DNA of 64,000 nt from Siphonodentalium dalli. Lineage: Eukaryota; Mollusca; Scaphopoda; Gadilida; Siphonodentaliidae. Below the pieces are notes generated by a model. It was not told where the DNA came from and made no database searches. It saw only the letters and a program-made list of their open reading frames with translations. Made by a program: the position numbers and the translations under genes. The stretch covers positions 202,016,978-202,080,977 of the forward strand of contig CP136066.1 of NCBI GenBank assembly GCA_032622095.1, read 5' to 3'. The stretch's first letter is position 1, and each line of letters opens with the position of its first letter. This document shows positions 22,773 through 35,439 of the stretch, one piece after another.

Positions 22773-23933
22773 ATCCATAAAACAACATACCCCATATGTG
22801 GCCACCAAAATGGCCGTACAATTCTCATTTCATCAACATGTCCCACTATCATTCCCAGGGCTGCCTTGACAAACCACTACCAGCATATGTTGATATGCAG
22901 GTCATTCACTCAAGCAGGGAGAAATCAACTTTAATTGTTACACAGTGTTAGAGATACCGGTAGCTGGTCAGTTGGGATTTTGGCTATGGACATATGATCT
23001 AAAAATCATCTTAGCCAAAAGGTTTATATTGCATGTACATGTACCTGACCCACTATCTGGAATCAGTACGGCTGACTCATGTTTAGACGTTTCCGGTTTG
23101 GTCGCAAAGACAGAAACTCGACGGTATACAACCGACTAACATGCTTGATTTTAGATGTTCAGACTGTCGTACCATAATGGAATCTTGGTCGGATATGTTC
23201 AGGATATGTTAACAGTGCACAGGAAACTAACCAGAGTTATATAATGTCATACTTTGTTAGATTATAGCACAATTGAATCGATAATTTTGTATATTTTTGT
23301 GCAAAAATTCGCTTTCAAATCCGTTTTACAAGTGTTTTATCCTTTTAAAATTATAATCTTGCAGGTCATATATAATTCGTAATGTTTATCAAACAATAAT
23401 CCGTAACCATTTGTCCATTCGGGTGTGTTGTATAGTAGAAAAACGTATATTTTGGATGGTCATCGACGAATTTTTGTGTACGGTTTAGAATGCAGCTAGT
23501 GTACGGTTGATCAGCATTTCATGTCCTAGTTGTGTACGGTTCAGACGTACTGTTTATTGGGTTTCTGTCAGTTCTTTGGCATATATTTTACAGAAAACCT
23601 GTCATTTTTAAGTTTATGAGTTAAAATTCATATATATAACAAATGAATGTTTGTTTTCCACAATGCAAGCTATTATGAACTCGTTGTTGCTGTGATATTC
23701 CGCACAGGGAATGTGACCGTAACCACGTGTTCATGGTTATTCCGCACGATTAAGGGACCGATAGAATAAATATTGTGAAATCAGGTAAACAATTCCAAAC
23801 TTTCTTTCGTCAATATTGTTTTGCGTTTGGGTGTAAGTGGCATGATTACCCCCTGGCAGACTTTCAGAAACGGTACCACGGAGGAGTTGTGATTCCAAAT
23901 GTTAACATGCTCACAATTGAACTACACACACAC

Positions 23934-24809
23934 TAGGGTCCGGCGAAGCTTCGAGATTCGATTCGATTCGAAATCGTCTTACTGATTCGATTCGATTCGA
24001 AATCGATCGTGTGATTCGAATGTAGTTCGAATCACCATATTAACCTCATTCTGTACGAACTTGTTGAACAGCGTGTCCTAAAAAAGCTCTAAAACAAACG
24101 CACGCAGATGTCGTTGAGAACGCCGTCGGTGCATGAGATGCGGTCCTGTTTCGTTCAGTAAATTATTGCTCTTGGGTCGTCGCGGCGGCGAAATATCCAT
24201 ATCATCGATCCATCTCTTGTGCCCTTCCCTACTTTTTATTTATCCAAAATTATAATGGTGGAAATTAAAAGTTATTTTGAATGCAGCGTTGACAAATTCA
24301 GGTGGAAATCGTGCACGACTGTACTATCAGTTCAAAAAACGGGCACTACCTCCCACTTATGGGCACACCTTAGCCGCAGTCATCCTGAAATCCACCATAA
24401 GGGCAAAAGAAAAGAAAGACTCAACACGAAAATTAACCGGCAACACGTCTAGTAGTAGCGGCGATGCGGGCGAGCCCCTAAAAAGAAACAGTTGTCACTA
24501 GCCACCTTTACGATGAAGAAAGAATTGGGCCCCGATGAAAAAAAAAGTACGACAGAGTACGATTTATCTCATATTTTCATGTGCCGTTCTCAACATTTTT
24601 TATTGTGACGCAGGTCCACACGGCAAGCTGCTAAACACGCACAGGTGATGGTATGGGGAGACACTCGCGCTGCAGCGGGATCGCCGACATAAATCTAGTT
24701 CTTGTCGATTTACCACGGGGAGTAAGATTCGATTCGATTCGATGTGAAATCCGTGTGTCTGATTCGATTCGAGATTCGATTCGAACAAAATCGCTGATTC
24801 GCCGGACCC

Positions 24810-24811
<2 letters not shown>
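23934..24811 (+). mobile_element. hAT element with remnant BED-finger frame
   Basis: The TIRs TAGGGTCCGGCGAA and TTCGCCGGACCCTA are perfect over 14 bp. They are flanked by ACACACAC on both sides, a probable 8-bp duplication made ambiguous by the CA repeat. Subterminal gattcgattcga repeats occur at both ends. The frame at 24219-24452 contains a GTTSHLWAHLSRSHPE stretch typical of the C-terminal half of a BED zinc finger from hAT transposases. The rest of the transposase is absent. Confidence 0.85.

Positions 24812-24842
<31 letters not shown>
24811..24842. repeat. (CA)n microsatellite
   Basis: About 16 CA units directly abut the hAT terminus. The same acacacac motif lies at its other side, so this is the target sequence, later expanded. 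Confidence 0.85.
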
Positions 24843-24844
<2 letters not shown>

Positions 24845-25504
24845 AAAGAAGTGGTCACCTTAATAGCGAATTTTGGAATGTATATATATAGATTAAGTAT
24901 CATGTTCAGGTATAGTAAGATTCATTGCCAAATTGTGCAAGTATATACAGTCTGTGAAAACTCAACTGTTCACGTTCACTATATTTAGCACACATGCGCT
25001 ATTTATAGTCAGAGTCTTGTCTATTTATGTATTTATTTATTCTGTGTGCGCGTTTGTGGCAACCACAAATAATCAATAATAGATTTTTCTTACCAGTGAA
25101 CAAAACGAAAACAAACAGAACATGCGTGTACCAAAAATCCGAAAACATGAAACAAAACTGTAAAAAGATAAAACATAAACTGCACGATATAGTGTTCTCT
25201 TAATCCGCAAAGCCACGACAGGACCAATGACCATACAATAGGCTATTTTTTTTCTAGTAGAATACAAAACGTAGACAATTAAATAATGAGTTCAATTCAT
25301 ATTTTAAAACAATTGCATGGTCTGATATATAGTTTTAGTGTTCAAGATATTTTTAAACGTGTATAGTAAATTTAAACATGCAGCATTTTAACATTTTCGG
25401 CTTTGTATTGGACCCCTATAGTGGTCAGATACGACCGTAAGGATGGAGAGAACACTATACTCGTAAACAAACCGAAGATAAAAATCATAATAATCAACTA
25501 TTGG

Positions 25505-25895
25505 TCGCCCAGTATGCGTGTACACGTAAGGGTGCGTATATAATGGCTGATCGATGGGTCTATATATACGGAGGGATCATCTAAGTGGTTAGCACTTGTC
25601 CTCCGATCCCTTTAAAATAGCCTATATATGTATTACATGTATTTTATATTAATGTACTATTTAGAGCAAATACAATATGTTTAAACTACAGACAATGTCT
25701 GTCAAGTGCGTCATGATTTTGTCAAACAATCAAATACTTTATTCTTTCACCCATTAAACAAATTGCACAAATAAGGAAGATGTTATATAAATAGTCAAGC
25801 GGATAGTTAATTCATGTCTGTGAACGGTCTTGACACCGTGCGTAATGCGTATAGACCCATCAACCATACGCACCCTTACGCATGCACGCTTTACA
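25505..25895. mobile_element. Inverted-repeat element, gtatgcgtgtacacgtaagggtgcgt ends
   Basis: 25508-25570 (tgcgtg...gtaagggtgcgtat...gatgggtctatat) is inverted at about 25845-25893 (atagacccatc...atacgcacccttacgca). The interior is A/T-rich with no frame. Confidence 0.55.
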
Positions 25896-25921
25896 CAGGT
25901 ACGTGGACGAGTCTTGAGATA

Positions 25922-25983
25922 GGCCTACATAATTATACATATATAATTATGGCCTACATAATTATACATATATAATTATGTAG
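25922..25983. repeat. Duplicated palindrome
   Basis: Two tandem copies of 'ggcctacataattatacatatataattat' occur, each strongly self-complementary (ataattatacatatataattat). Confidence 0.8.
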
Positions 25984-27522
25984 TAGATAAGCAATTTTAT
26001 TGTTGCCGGAGTCCAAATCACGAACAAAACAATTAAATTTAGATTTGTCACATTTATTATTTATCCAACATCACGTGGTATATCCCAGAGAACGATTTAA
26101 AAAGAAAATTAGGTTAGTATTTATCCACACGATTCTGAGATAAACCGTACACACAATCACAATCGTTGACATCTAAACCGTACAATTTTTAACAACACCA
26201 CCTGTTGAAAAACAGTCACTATATCACGAAAAATGTATGTTAAAGACAAGTGAAACTTCGTATGTGTCAGAGAAGGTTCCTAGTTCGCGATGGATGTTTT
26301 ATTTGTTGAATTGCTTTGCTGAAAAATTGTGAATACAATCCTAGATGATTTATTTTTCTCGATTTTTTCTTTTTTTCACTTTTTACTTGGCATAAACCAC
26401 GACCGTATCGTCGTATGAAATCATTTTGCGAGCGACTTTCAGTGTACATAGAAACAAAATAATACAGAAACAACAACTGACTACATTGCCAATCCAAAAA
26501 TCCGCGCATAATGTATTTATTAAGCAAAAAAGTGTGCCTACCGCGACAACAATAATTCGAGATCCGACGAAACCGGAAACGTCTAAACATGAGTCAGCCG
26601 TACTGAACCAGACAGTGCCTGACCTGTGATTCTTGCAAAATGGATGCTTACACATTTCCCGCACAAACTAACATTCTGTTAACAGTCTTGAAGCAGTGTT
26701 GCTCTCTATTAAATACTCATTCTAGCCTTGCACTAGTTCAGATCATGTACTTTTTATGGCAGTTAATCATTTCCAATATAATTTTTTATACTTGCTGAGA
26801 AAGCTGTTCCCAAAATATCCCTTCTTAAAATATGATTAAAGTCATTTAAGTGTTATTTAATATGTGGTCTTCAGATAGCATAGATTCCTTTAGGTGGTGC
26901 ACTTGCTTAACAATTAAGTAGTTTTCTATGTATGTTCATCCTCAACTTTTCAATTCCTTACATAGCTCAAGCGTGGAAACCCCTTAATAAATGAATGCTT
27001 GTGTTGAACACAAAAATACCGGTAGTTGTGATAAGTGTAAAACGAAGTAATTGCCATAGACCACATAGCTGTTTAATTATACAAATATTAGCTTGTGTGG
27101 TTTGTAGTAGTGTTGAAATGATTAGGGGTTTTCTGAAGTCGACTGGTCGACAGGAGAAGTCAACTGCAAGTTGATTAGCCGAACCCCATCTCCGGGTGAC
27201 ATGATTGACAAGGGACGACTTGTCAAATAATATTTTGAAAACTGTTATTCGTGAGTCTTTAACTGATTATTTCACAAATATGTCATTAATGCCAACTTAA
27301 TGGTATTTGTCACGAGAAATCTAGTCAAAAATAAAAATTAATAGGCTTGATGAATGTAACTAATCTCTATGAGTAAAGAGTAGAGAGGTAAACATGATGT
27401 TAGAAACTGTAGAGAAGGTAAACATGATGTTAGAAACTAACTCTGAACAAAATCCGGAACGGCCGAACCGATGCTGGGACTTAGTAGAAGGTTCATTTGA
27501 TAAAAAGTTTGGGGTTGATGAC

Positions 27523-27752
27523 TTAACCCTTTGAGTGCCAGGTCCGATTTTTGTATCGACCCATATACCCTGTGCCAATGAATTCTCTTATATATGCGAG
27601 TTGACCATAGGTCGCCTCGCATATATAAGAGAATGCATTGTCCTAACCCAAAAAAAAAAAAAATTAAAAAAAAAAAATCATTTTTTTTTAGGGCACTCTA
27701 CAGACCATAAATTAGGGCCGATGAGATCGGCCCCTGGCACAAAAAGGGTTAA
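27523..27752. mobile_element. TTAA MITE, CCCTTTGAGTGCCAGG type, one hairpin cassette
   Basis: TTAA lies at both ends, with TTAACCCTTTGAGTGCCAGG and CCTGGCACAAAAAGGGTTAA. The centre has the perfect hairpin CCAATGAATTCTCTTATATATGCGAG...CTCGCATATATAAGAGAATGCATTG plus A-runs. It has the same cassette as 4893-5294 but different termini. Confidence 0.8.
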
Positions 27753-27947
27753 TGTAGGTAACAACTTGAACAAGACCCATAGAAGGATCAGCTAATAATA
27801 TAGAAGCTAATTAAAACAATATGCCAGCTAGTGCAGCAGCTCACCAGCACAGAGTTGTTAGCATCTTTTGAGAAAACTAGGGAAATCGTGCATGATGAGT
27901 TGAGCTTTCATTCTGCATGTACTTGTCCTGTGTTAACACGCGGCATA

Positions 27948-28700
27948 GGCTCCTGCGAATATTCGATATTCGATTCGATTTGAAAGTCAAATTCGATTCG
28001 AATTCGAGTCGAAATTGCCAACTCGAAATTTCGAATATACTATGACGGAAAAGTAGGCTGTTTCAGGACAAGTACACATGTCGATCTTAGCTGTTTGTGG
28101 AATTTAATTCCAGAAAATGATGTATATATGCACATTATAATTCTTATTGTACATAGCCAACAATTAGCCACGATAGGACGACTAAATACGTCTGAATTAT
28201 ATAGCTTTAAAATGGTAGCAAAAGCTAGCAGATAGCCAATGGACCGACGACGCAGTAAATTATAATAGCTATGAGACTGGGCTACTGATAGCGTTATCCA
28301 TCGTCTATTCGATTCCGCGTTATGTAATATGGGTGAGAATGTAAACAACACATGTTCCTGGTGTCGAAAAGTGCATTTGGCACTGTTCTCTTTTGAAGTT
28401 GACTTTCAGTTTCAGAGTTTTCTTTTACAATGGACAAAATGTCGTCCATCATTCATGTTTATTATAAACATGATAAAGCTGCAGGCACGTGTGATGAATG
28501 CAACATGCATGGTGTATAAATCGCAAGCATCTGGGACAATGACCCATCTATGGAATCATCTGTTCAAAAAGCATCAACCAATACATGAAGAGGCTACACT
28601 GCGACTGTTGTTGCGTCTTCAAGTTTATAACAACGGGTGTTTCCAAATGCCGATTTGCAATTTTGCATGTACATGTACATGCAAACTGTAGAAATTTCAT
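27948..28700 (+). pseudogene. Truncated hAT element with frameshifted BED-finger remnant
   Basis: It starts taggctcctgcgaatattcg with gattcgattcg subterminal repeats, like 23934 and 29582. The frame near 28440-28600 carries a CDECN-like pair in one frame and GTMTHLWNHLFKKHQPIHEE in another. Together these are the two halves of a BED finger separated by a frameshift. No matching right end was found. Confidence 0.5.
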
Positions 28701-29293
28701 GTGATTTTAGTTTGATAATCCGTTTAGTGGTAATATATTAATCGTTGTGATGGCCGCATGGACGTTTTAATCTGCTTTGTTTTCTTGACAATTATAAATT
28801 GAAGTTAATAGTATATCAAACGACGGTTTATCGCCACATAAGTTCTGATGGAACTTCATGCATGTAGTTCATAGAACGTTTCACAAATAATCTAATCGTT
28901 GACAAGGGAGTAATGACTGAATCTCTGAATAACAAGGGTACCATTGTATTGAAGGATGTTCATTATTTGAAGGGAACTTTACTCCTTATGTTATTTATGG
29001 CAATCAGTATTTGAGACGTGCGGTTTTGAAATTTCATTTCGGTTTTAATAGAAGAGTCGAGTTTTCCGGATTTATTTAACCACATGTATACGTATTATGA
29101 TATACAGTCAAATAAACTGACATTAAATAATACTTGAATGTGGTATATTACAAAATATATATACCAGTAGGTAAAGCACACTTCATGTTGGCGGACCAAG
29201 TACATGTAAAAGTCCACGGAGTGTCCGATTGAAACGCGTCGAATCCCGTTAATTGTTGGTAAGTTGTCATTAGCCCTCCATTTTATCATCGTA

Positions 29294-29510
29294 TACAGTA
29301 ATGCCCAAAGTAATTGACCACTTAACCACAGCAGAATTATGGGTAATTTTTCAGGATTTAGTCGGAAATATGGCTTGTTGCCATTCATCGGAAAGCTCTC
29401 GGCGAGAGCTTTCCAATGAATGGCAACAAGCCATATTTCCATCTAAATCCTGAAAAATTACCCATAATTCTGCTGTGGTTAAGTGGTCAATTATTTTGGG
29501 CATTACTGTA
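29294..29510. mobile_element. Near-perfect hairpin MITE, TACAGTAATGCCC family
   Basis: 217 bp from tacagtaatgcccaaagtaat to attattttgggcattactgta form one hairpin of about 100-bp arms (gcagaattatgggtaattt, atatggcttgttgccattcat). This is the most complete copy of the family in the window. TA at each end is compatible with a TA duplication. Confidence 0.88.
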
Positions 29511-29581
29511 TGTGATGCTGCATCTTGTGACCGATGAATAACTTCCAACACCTGGTAATCAGTAATCACGAAAATGTCAAC

Positions 29582-30792
29582 TAGGGATCTGCGAATCGGG
29601 GATTTTGCATCGAATCGAATCTCGATATCGAATCTCCTTCCTGATATCGGCATCGAATCGAATCTCGAATCGAATCAGCTAGTGATTGACATTATATACC
29701 ATTGTGTTTATCTGTGTCTCATGACAACAAACTGCAAAGTTCACTAGATACTATATAGCAATGCTAATCTCCTTAAACATCCGTTGGAACTTGTGTTTTG
29801 TTTTAGGGAAATCATGACATAGGCAAGTCACTCTCAGTCTCATGGAGGATTTGCGATATGTTGCATTGAATTTCTATCTAGCTGTGTCATGGCGAACATG
29901 ACACAAGAATTGACAGTAAGACACTTGAAGACAGTTCAATCAACTTATCACAAACCCCGTGGAATGGAAGTCACTTGTCTACATTATTTAATAAAGATTT
30001 GACACAAGTGGACATGGGTACACCATTCAGCTACCGTATATAGTTGTTGTAGTCTGATTCCAATGGTAGTTATCTGTTAAACTGTTCACCCCTCAATAGA
30101 TCAAACACCTACATCACATATTCACAGTAGTTGTCTTCACGGAGGGGGTCCCAGAAAACAGACACAAGTGTTAAATGTTATCAACAAGATTCAATAGATT
30201 GTAACTTGATGCAACGCTCTCGATTTCTCGGGAAACTGAAAGTAGGAAATTTATAGGAATTCTGCCAGCAGTGTCGCAGATAACTGGTCACACATGATAA
30301 CGTTCATTTAAGAACGTAACAGACCGATTGTTCTAAGGTTTCTCACAGTTTCTGTTCATTCCAATCTAGGTTTTGTCACTCATAACAGCGGCTGACATTG
30401 AATTTTATTCATGTAATCTGAATTGGTTATATGAAGTCCTAAGCTAATCAATTGATTTCCGAATCTAACGAAAACGCACTGTGTAGACAATTTACATAGT
30501 GTCGATACAGATTACAAATACATGCGGCGATTGATCACCTTCACGGGTTGCGATCGAAGCACATAATTTGCATAAGCAGATCTATTCTGAACGCCATACA
30601 TTCATAATTACCTACATTGGCTAACTTGGCAACCTTGTGCTTCAATTTTTGTGAGCTCATGTCATTTGGCATGTGTTATTTAGATGCAAAAATCGAGACT
30701 ATATCCGAATCAGCGGACCGATTCGGTGTCGATCTCGAATCGGGTGCCGGATATCGACATTGAATCAAATCTTGAATATTCGCTGGTCCCTA
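29582..30792. mobile_element. hAT-type element with perfect 8-bp duplication
   Basis: ATGTCAAC lies at 29574-29581 and 30793-30800. The ends are TAGGGATCTGCGAAT and ATTCGCTGGTCCCTA. Subterminal atcgaatcgaatctcg repeats lie on both sides. It is 1211 bp with no transposase frame, and belongs to the same broad family as 23934-24811. Confidence 0.9.
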
Positions 30793-31265
30793 ATGTCAAC
30801 TTATATTGACAACATTTAAATGTGTCACAGTCTCCCCAATGATGAATAATACAGGTACAACTGACAATGATACGCCATTGTCATTTGCAAATAGGATCCA
30901 ATAGGCTAATGTTTAAAGAGGTCGCGACTCATGGGAATTTCCGCGGAACCCCTGTGCGACAATTGTGTCTGCAGGGTTTCCATTTGTAGTACACCATGCG
31001 CATCACACGCATTTTTGAATGTTTATTGCATGACGTCTATTTATGGAATGTGAATGCGTCTCAACATACAATTTCATCAAATTTGATGGTATTATGAATT
31101 TTAATAATTAAAGAATTTAATTATCAGAAAATCATTCATGAATTTCGTATTTTGAATTTGGAAAATGCCGATTGAGTCAGCTCACTTACGTATAAATAGC
31201 TAGGCCTACCTACTTTAGTTTCCGACAATATGTAGGCAGTATATAATTACCGTATATATATGTTA

Positions 31266-33201
31266 GGCCTAAAAAAAAAATACGTTTGTTTCCGCTAACC
31301 CGACCGACCCTATTTTAAACCCCCGACCCTATTTTTTTTTACTTAAATTTTTTTTTTTTAATTTAGGTCCCAATTCATATCATAACAAGATGCAAAACAT
31401 TTATATATTTATATTTATCATATGACTCAATCATTATTTACGTTGGAACGTATGTCATAAATCAATTTCATATGAACTACTAGTTCATATCACCTTCCGA
31501 TAATTGGATTGGTTTGTTGACAAAAAGTGTGTTCTGATTGGCTGAATGGCAGCCTGGGCCGAGCCGCATCTCTAACTAAATGCAGGTCAAATTCGTGCGC
31601 GTCAATCAACGCGATGCCGAAATTCTCGCAATTATAATCTTGAAATATATACTTTTGGACATTGTTATATGATAAATAGAATATGTAATTCGTATTTATC
31701 TAATAAACATACGATATAATGTCACAAACTGAGAACAGAATAGCGCACTATATCTTCGCGTGCATATTATTTCTGCTAGTTCACCAGGTGTAATTGGGCT
31801 TCCGGTGCAATGAAGTGACGTCACATTTTTTTAACCTTTTGCTGCCGATGTCATATAGGTATTTAGTGATTTGTGTGGGTTTTGGACATCATAATCAATT
31901 TATAGGTGTCATATGATAAATAGAATATGTAATTCGTGTTTCTCTCAAATGATATTTATGAAACTCGTCACAAATTTTCAGTTTTCTCTCGCCGGAGGCT
32001 CGAGAAAACTGAAAATTCTTAGACTCGTTTCATAAATATCATATGAGAGAAACACTCATTTCATATCCTCTATATATTAACATAAGAAATTTAAGTTTAC
32101 AAAAAGATTTAAGTTTAACAGTTGCATGGAATCATACTGTAAAGTATGTTTGGCTTTATCTAGCTTTCATCTGTGAAAACTTCAAATAATTTGAGTTCAG
32201 GTATGTTATCATTCAGTGTTCAGACTTCAGTATTTCAATCAATTACAGCACAGGAACATTAACAATTTGATCAAATCAACCTGGTTATCAAGTGGGATCT
32301 CAAAATACCAAATGAAAAATTAACATAGAGATTAGTACCATATATATTCATTACTACCTTAATACATGTACATTGTTTCTATACTACATGTACATGTAGT
32401 ATTTCTGTACTACATGTACTAGTACATGTAGCATATTATGTACGGTATGTGTCTCACTTGAATTTTATAAAATAGCCTATTTGTGAATTAGAGTGATAAT
32501 GGCAAGTCTCATTTCAAGCAGGATAAGCATAATCCATTGAACCAAAAGATATCTGACAATAACTTATAAGCATTTCCAATCCATACATATATAAAAAAGT
32601 TCCAAAGTTATGCTTGAGAAACTTGATCAACTTGACCTCTCAGTAAAATTCAAAATACTGACTCAAAGAGCCTTAGATTATTAGCTCTAAGACTAAATGC
32701 AATGGATTTTATAAAATTTTCCAGGGGAAGAACCCCCACCAATCATCAGGGGGTCACCCTTCCCAAACATTCCTCTGCTCAGGCCTTCAGGTTATGCCTT
32801 CGGCATATCATTGCTCAAAAACAGGTGTCCCCAAAAAATACCTAGATCCTTCACTGAATGCGGAGGAGAAGGTGGTGTTGTGGACTGACTCCAGTTGTCG
32901 CCAGACCATATGGGAATTATTATGATTATCAAAGACTATATTAGTATATAGACTAGTATATACAGTATGTAAATATTAAAGCATATGTAAGATTGAATTG
33001 GAGTTTCTAGTTCCTCTGTCATCTGGGTTAACCTGATTGGGGCTAAGAAGTGCATAGTTTGGGTTATTGACAAGTATTATACAGTTATTTTTAAAGATAC
33101 TGAAAAAAAAAAGTTAAAAAAAAAAAAAAAGTTCAGCCTACCTACCTACCCTAATTTTTTTTAGCTCGTTAGCGGAAACAAAGGTATTATTTTTTTAGGC
33201 C
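31266..33201. mobile_element. Harbinger-type non-autonomous element
   Basis: TTA occurs directly outside both ends (31263-31265 and 33202-33204). The TIRs are GGCCTAAAAAAAAAATACGTTTGTTTCCGCTAAC and an imperfect inverse (GTTAGCGGAAACAAAGG...TTTTTTAGGCC). A 3-bp TTA/TWA duplication with GG-starting ends is characteristic of PIF/Harbinger. The interior includes a hairpin at about 31905-32070 and no transposase or Myb-like frame. Confidence 0.8.
31905..32070. repeat. Palindrome within the Harbinger-type element
   Basis: gtgtttctctcaaatgatatttatgaaactcg and cgagtttcataaatatcatatgagagaaacac-type arms surround ttttcagttttctctcgccggaggctcgagaaaactgaaaa. Part of the flank (gatatagaatatgtaattcg type) also occurs at 31670-31700. 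Confidence 0.7.
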
Positions 33202-33547
33202 TTACCTGAATTTCTGCAATGTTATTCACTGACGTATTCATCATTTCAGGGTCACATAACCCAGTGCAACAGCAATTACCACTTCCCTATCTGCATGATG
33301 TACTACAGTACTACTTACAAGCAAGATGCCATAACCGAAAGGACAGTTTTTTTGTGATGACGGCTGTTTCAGTTAATAGACATAACCGTAAACGACCAAG
33401 TTTTTTGGTTAACCACACATCTCTATTCAGTATGCCATGTTGGGAATTTGTTTCGATGTTTCGACTAATCAAAACTGGGAGATTTCAACATTGAGCTATT
33501 TAATAATTGAGTCGACGTTGATTAGTCGACTAATCGTTTCAACACTA

Positions 33548-35120
33548 GTTTCAACAGGTTTGGTCTTCTGTAGTCACTATTTCATTGGCTGATGACTAGG
33601 GTGCAAAATTGTTCACATTGCAAAATCCTCAGTAAACTCAATAAGGACTAAGGTACAGTTCTCTGCCATGGCTAAATTTTCCAGAGAAATCACATTAGAT
33701 TTGCGAGACAAACAGTGGCAAGAATCAAAATTGATTCACGCAATTTCCAACATCTGATTGCATAGAAAACTCTTTTCAGTGGAATAATATTAGAGTCAAT
33801 ATAATAGTGGTATTCGCCTGAAAATACTGCAGTTCTTAACTTCTTACCAGGAGACGGGATCGATTGCTCTCGCACCAGTATGTACTTGCAATTTTAATAG
33901 ATCGTATATCGAACTGCCAATTCAGCTGCGATGTCACACGTGGGTGGGGAAATTGGGAATTAGCCCCAAATTAGCTGCAACATCGCACGATCCCCTTGAT
34001 ATCGGTACAATTTTCTTCATACCGAATCATGGCATATTGAGCTCTCTTCTCAACACATATACGCAATCTACTAAAACAAGAAATTATGGCATTGAAATCC
34101 ATGTAAAAAGGATGACCGTGCAGTCACGACCTGCACTACTCAGACTAATATGTGTTGACTTATATATGAACGTCAAGATTTAATTAACTATAAATATTTC
34201 TTATAACCAATTACGTACACGAAGTTGGTTGCTTGTGGTAGGGGGTTGGGTCTGTACCTCATAATTATCATATTGTACTCATACATGTATCTTCCAGCCT
34301 TTCGATCGTGGCTCCCCGGGGCCATTTTTTTTACTGGCACATATGCCCATTCTCAATTTGGATGAAATATTAGTTGTACTCGCCTCCACAACCCTTGGCC
34401 TTGGTTGGAAATTGGGGTTATTATGAGTGAGAACTTGGGTTTACCCCCTCATAATTTGGGTTGTTTGTTTGTTTCAAATCACAACCCAAATCGTTAGAAT
34501 ATAAGTAAGGAAGAACATTCAATTTCCAAGAACATGTTTTGTTTGTAGGCCTACCTGTACAAATTCTATAGTGATTTTATAGGTTGGGATTTGATCAGTT
34601 TGATTAAAATTGCATGGAGCTACATTTATACCAGCGCGGACTCGGAACCATGCACTATGAAACGTCAACCCAACCAAACCTAATGCGAACCATGCCAACA
34701 TTATGCCTGCTTTGTGTGCTATGTCGCGTCGCTGTCAAAACATCAATAACTTTCGCGAGAAAATGCGCGTGCCAATATGACGTCGCTTTGGATACAACAT
34801 ATGACGTAACCTAACAGTTTACAGACCATGCTTCTACTAATTTACAAAACTAAAGAAAAGTTTATTTAGTTATATGATAAACATTCAAGATATTTACGAT
34901 ATGAATTGTTGTTTTCGTGAGGTGGCTAAGGAAAATTTGCAGTTTTACGTAAATTTCCGACATTTCCCGAATGGCATAGCAACCCGAGTCCAGTCGACAA
35001 TATTTATGATTTAAGTCATGATTATTGTTCAAAGAATAAACCATGTAATGCCTTAACGCAATGAATAATGTTATGTTGGCTATATGAAAAGTAACATTTT
35101 GTTGTTTTAATTTAATTGCA
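33548..35120. other. Unassigned AT-rich intergenic DNA
   Basis: No exon, RNA gene, long repeat or transposon terminus was recognised. Reading frames are short and without family resemblance. Confidence 0.4.
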
Positions 35121-35375
35121 ATGACGTTTCAAGATGGCGGCCCCTCAAATTCAAAATGGCGCGCCCCTAATTCAAGATGGCGGCGCCCATGTTCGAAAGC
35201 GAAAACAATATAAGGACGACCAGCGCATATGTTGCTGCGCAACATATGCGCAGCTGGGCGCAGTCCAACTGGTCGTCCTTAAAAAAAACGAAACGAAAAC
35301 CGAGAGTCAACTCTTTTAGTCCAAACCGAAACCAAAACCGTAACCGAGTCAAAATTTCAAAACCGCCCATCACTA
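35120..35375. repeat. hAT-like right terminus with AAGATGGCGGC repeats and a cruciform
   Basis: Three imperfect copies of about 22-26 bp 'caagatggcggcgcccc/taatt' lie at 35130-35195. A nested palindrome follows at 35213-35280 (aaggacgaccag...ctggtcgtcctt around cgcatatgttg-ctgcg-caacatatgcg). The segment ends in aaaccgaaaccgagagtc...cccatcactag, which looks like a hAT terminus. The left end was not found. Confidence 0.45.
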
Positions 35376-35439
35376 GATGGAAATTGATGTGGAAGTGTTG
35401 GAAGTACAGAAAATGAGAAATGTGTACAGTATACCCCCT

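Larger units (their letters stand above)
23044..26625. mobile_element. 3.6-kb TIR element with subterminal TGTACGGTT motifs
   Basis: Inverted ends 23044-23104 and 26566-26625 share cagtacggctgactcatgtt and tagacgtttccggttt. Subterminal TGTACGGTT motifs point inward from both sides: about 23480, 23503 and 23532 direct, and about 26145 and 26178 inverted. Such motif clusters resemble transposase-binding sites. The interior has been invaded by a hAT element and other repeats. No intact transposase is seen, so the superfamily is unknown. Confidence 0.65.
27108..33547. mobile_element. Possible large hAT-like element with TAGTGTTGAAACGATTAG ends
   Basis: tagtgttgaaatgattag at 27108 and its inverse ctaatcgtttcaacacta ending 33547 form a TIR pair. 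Flanks GTTTGTAG and GTTTCAAC only partly match. Everything between is a stack of other transposons (27523, 27948, 29294, 29582 and 31266). The two ends could equally come from unrelated copies. Confidence 0.35.

Noticed and set aside
33219-33494. 91-codon + strand frame near the Harbinger-type element
   Set aside because: No DDE, Myb-like or other motif is visible, and it sits in degenerate transposon-end sequence.
27108-33547. A single 6.4-kb hAT element
   Set aside because: The TIR match is short and the flanking 8-mers differ at about half the positions; kept only as a low-confidence feature.
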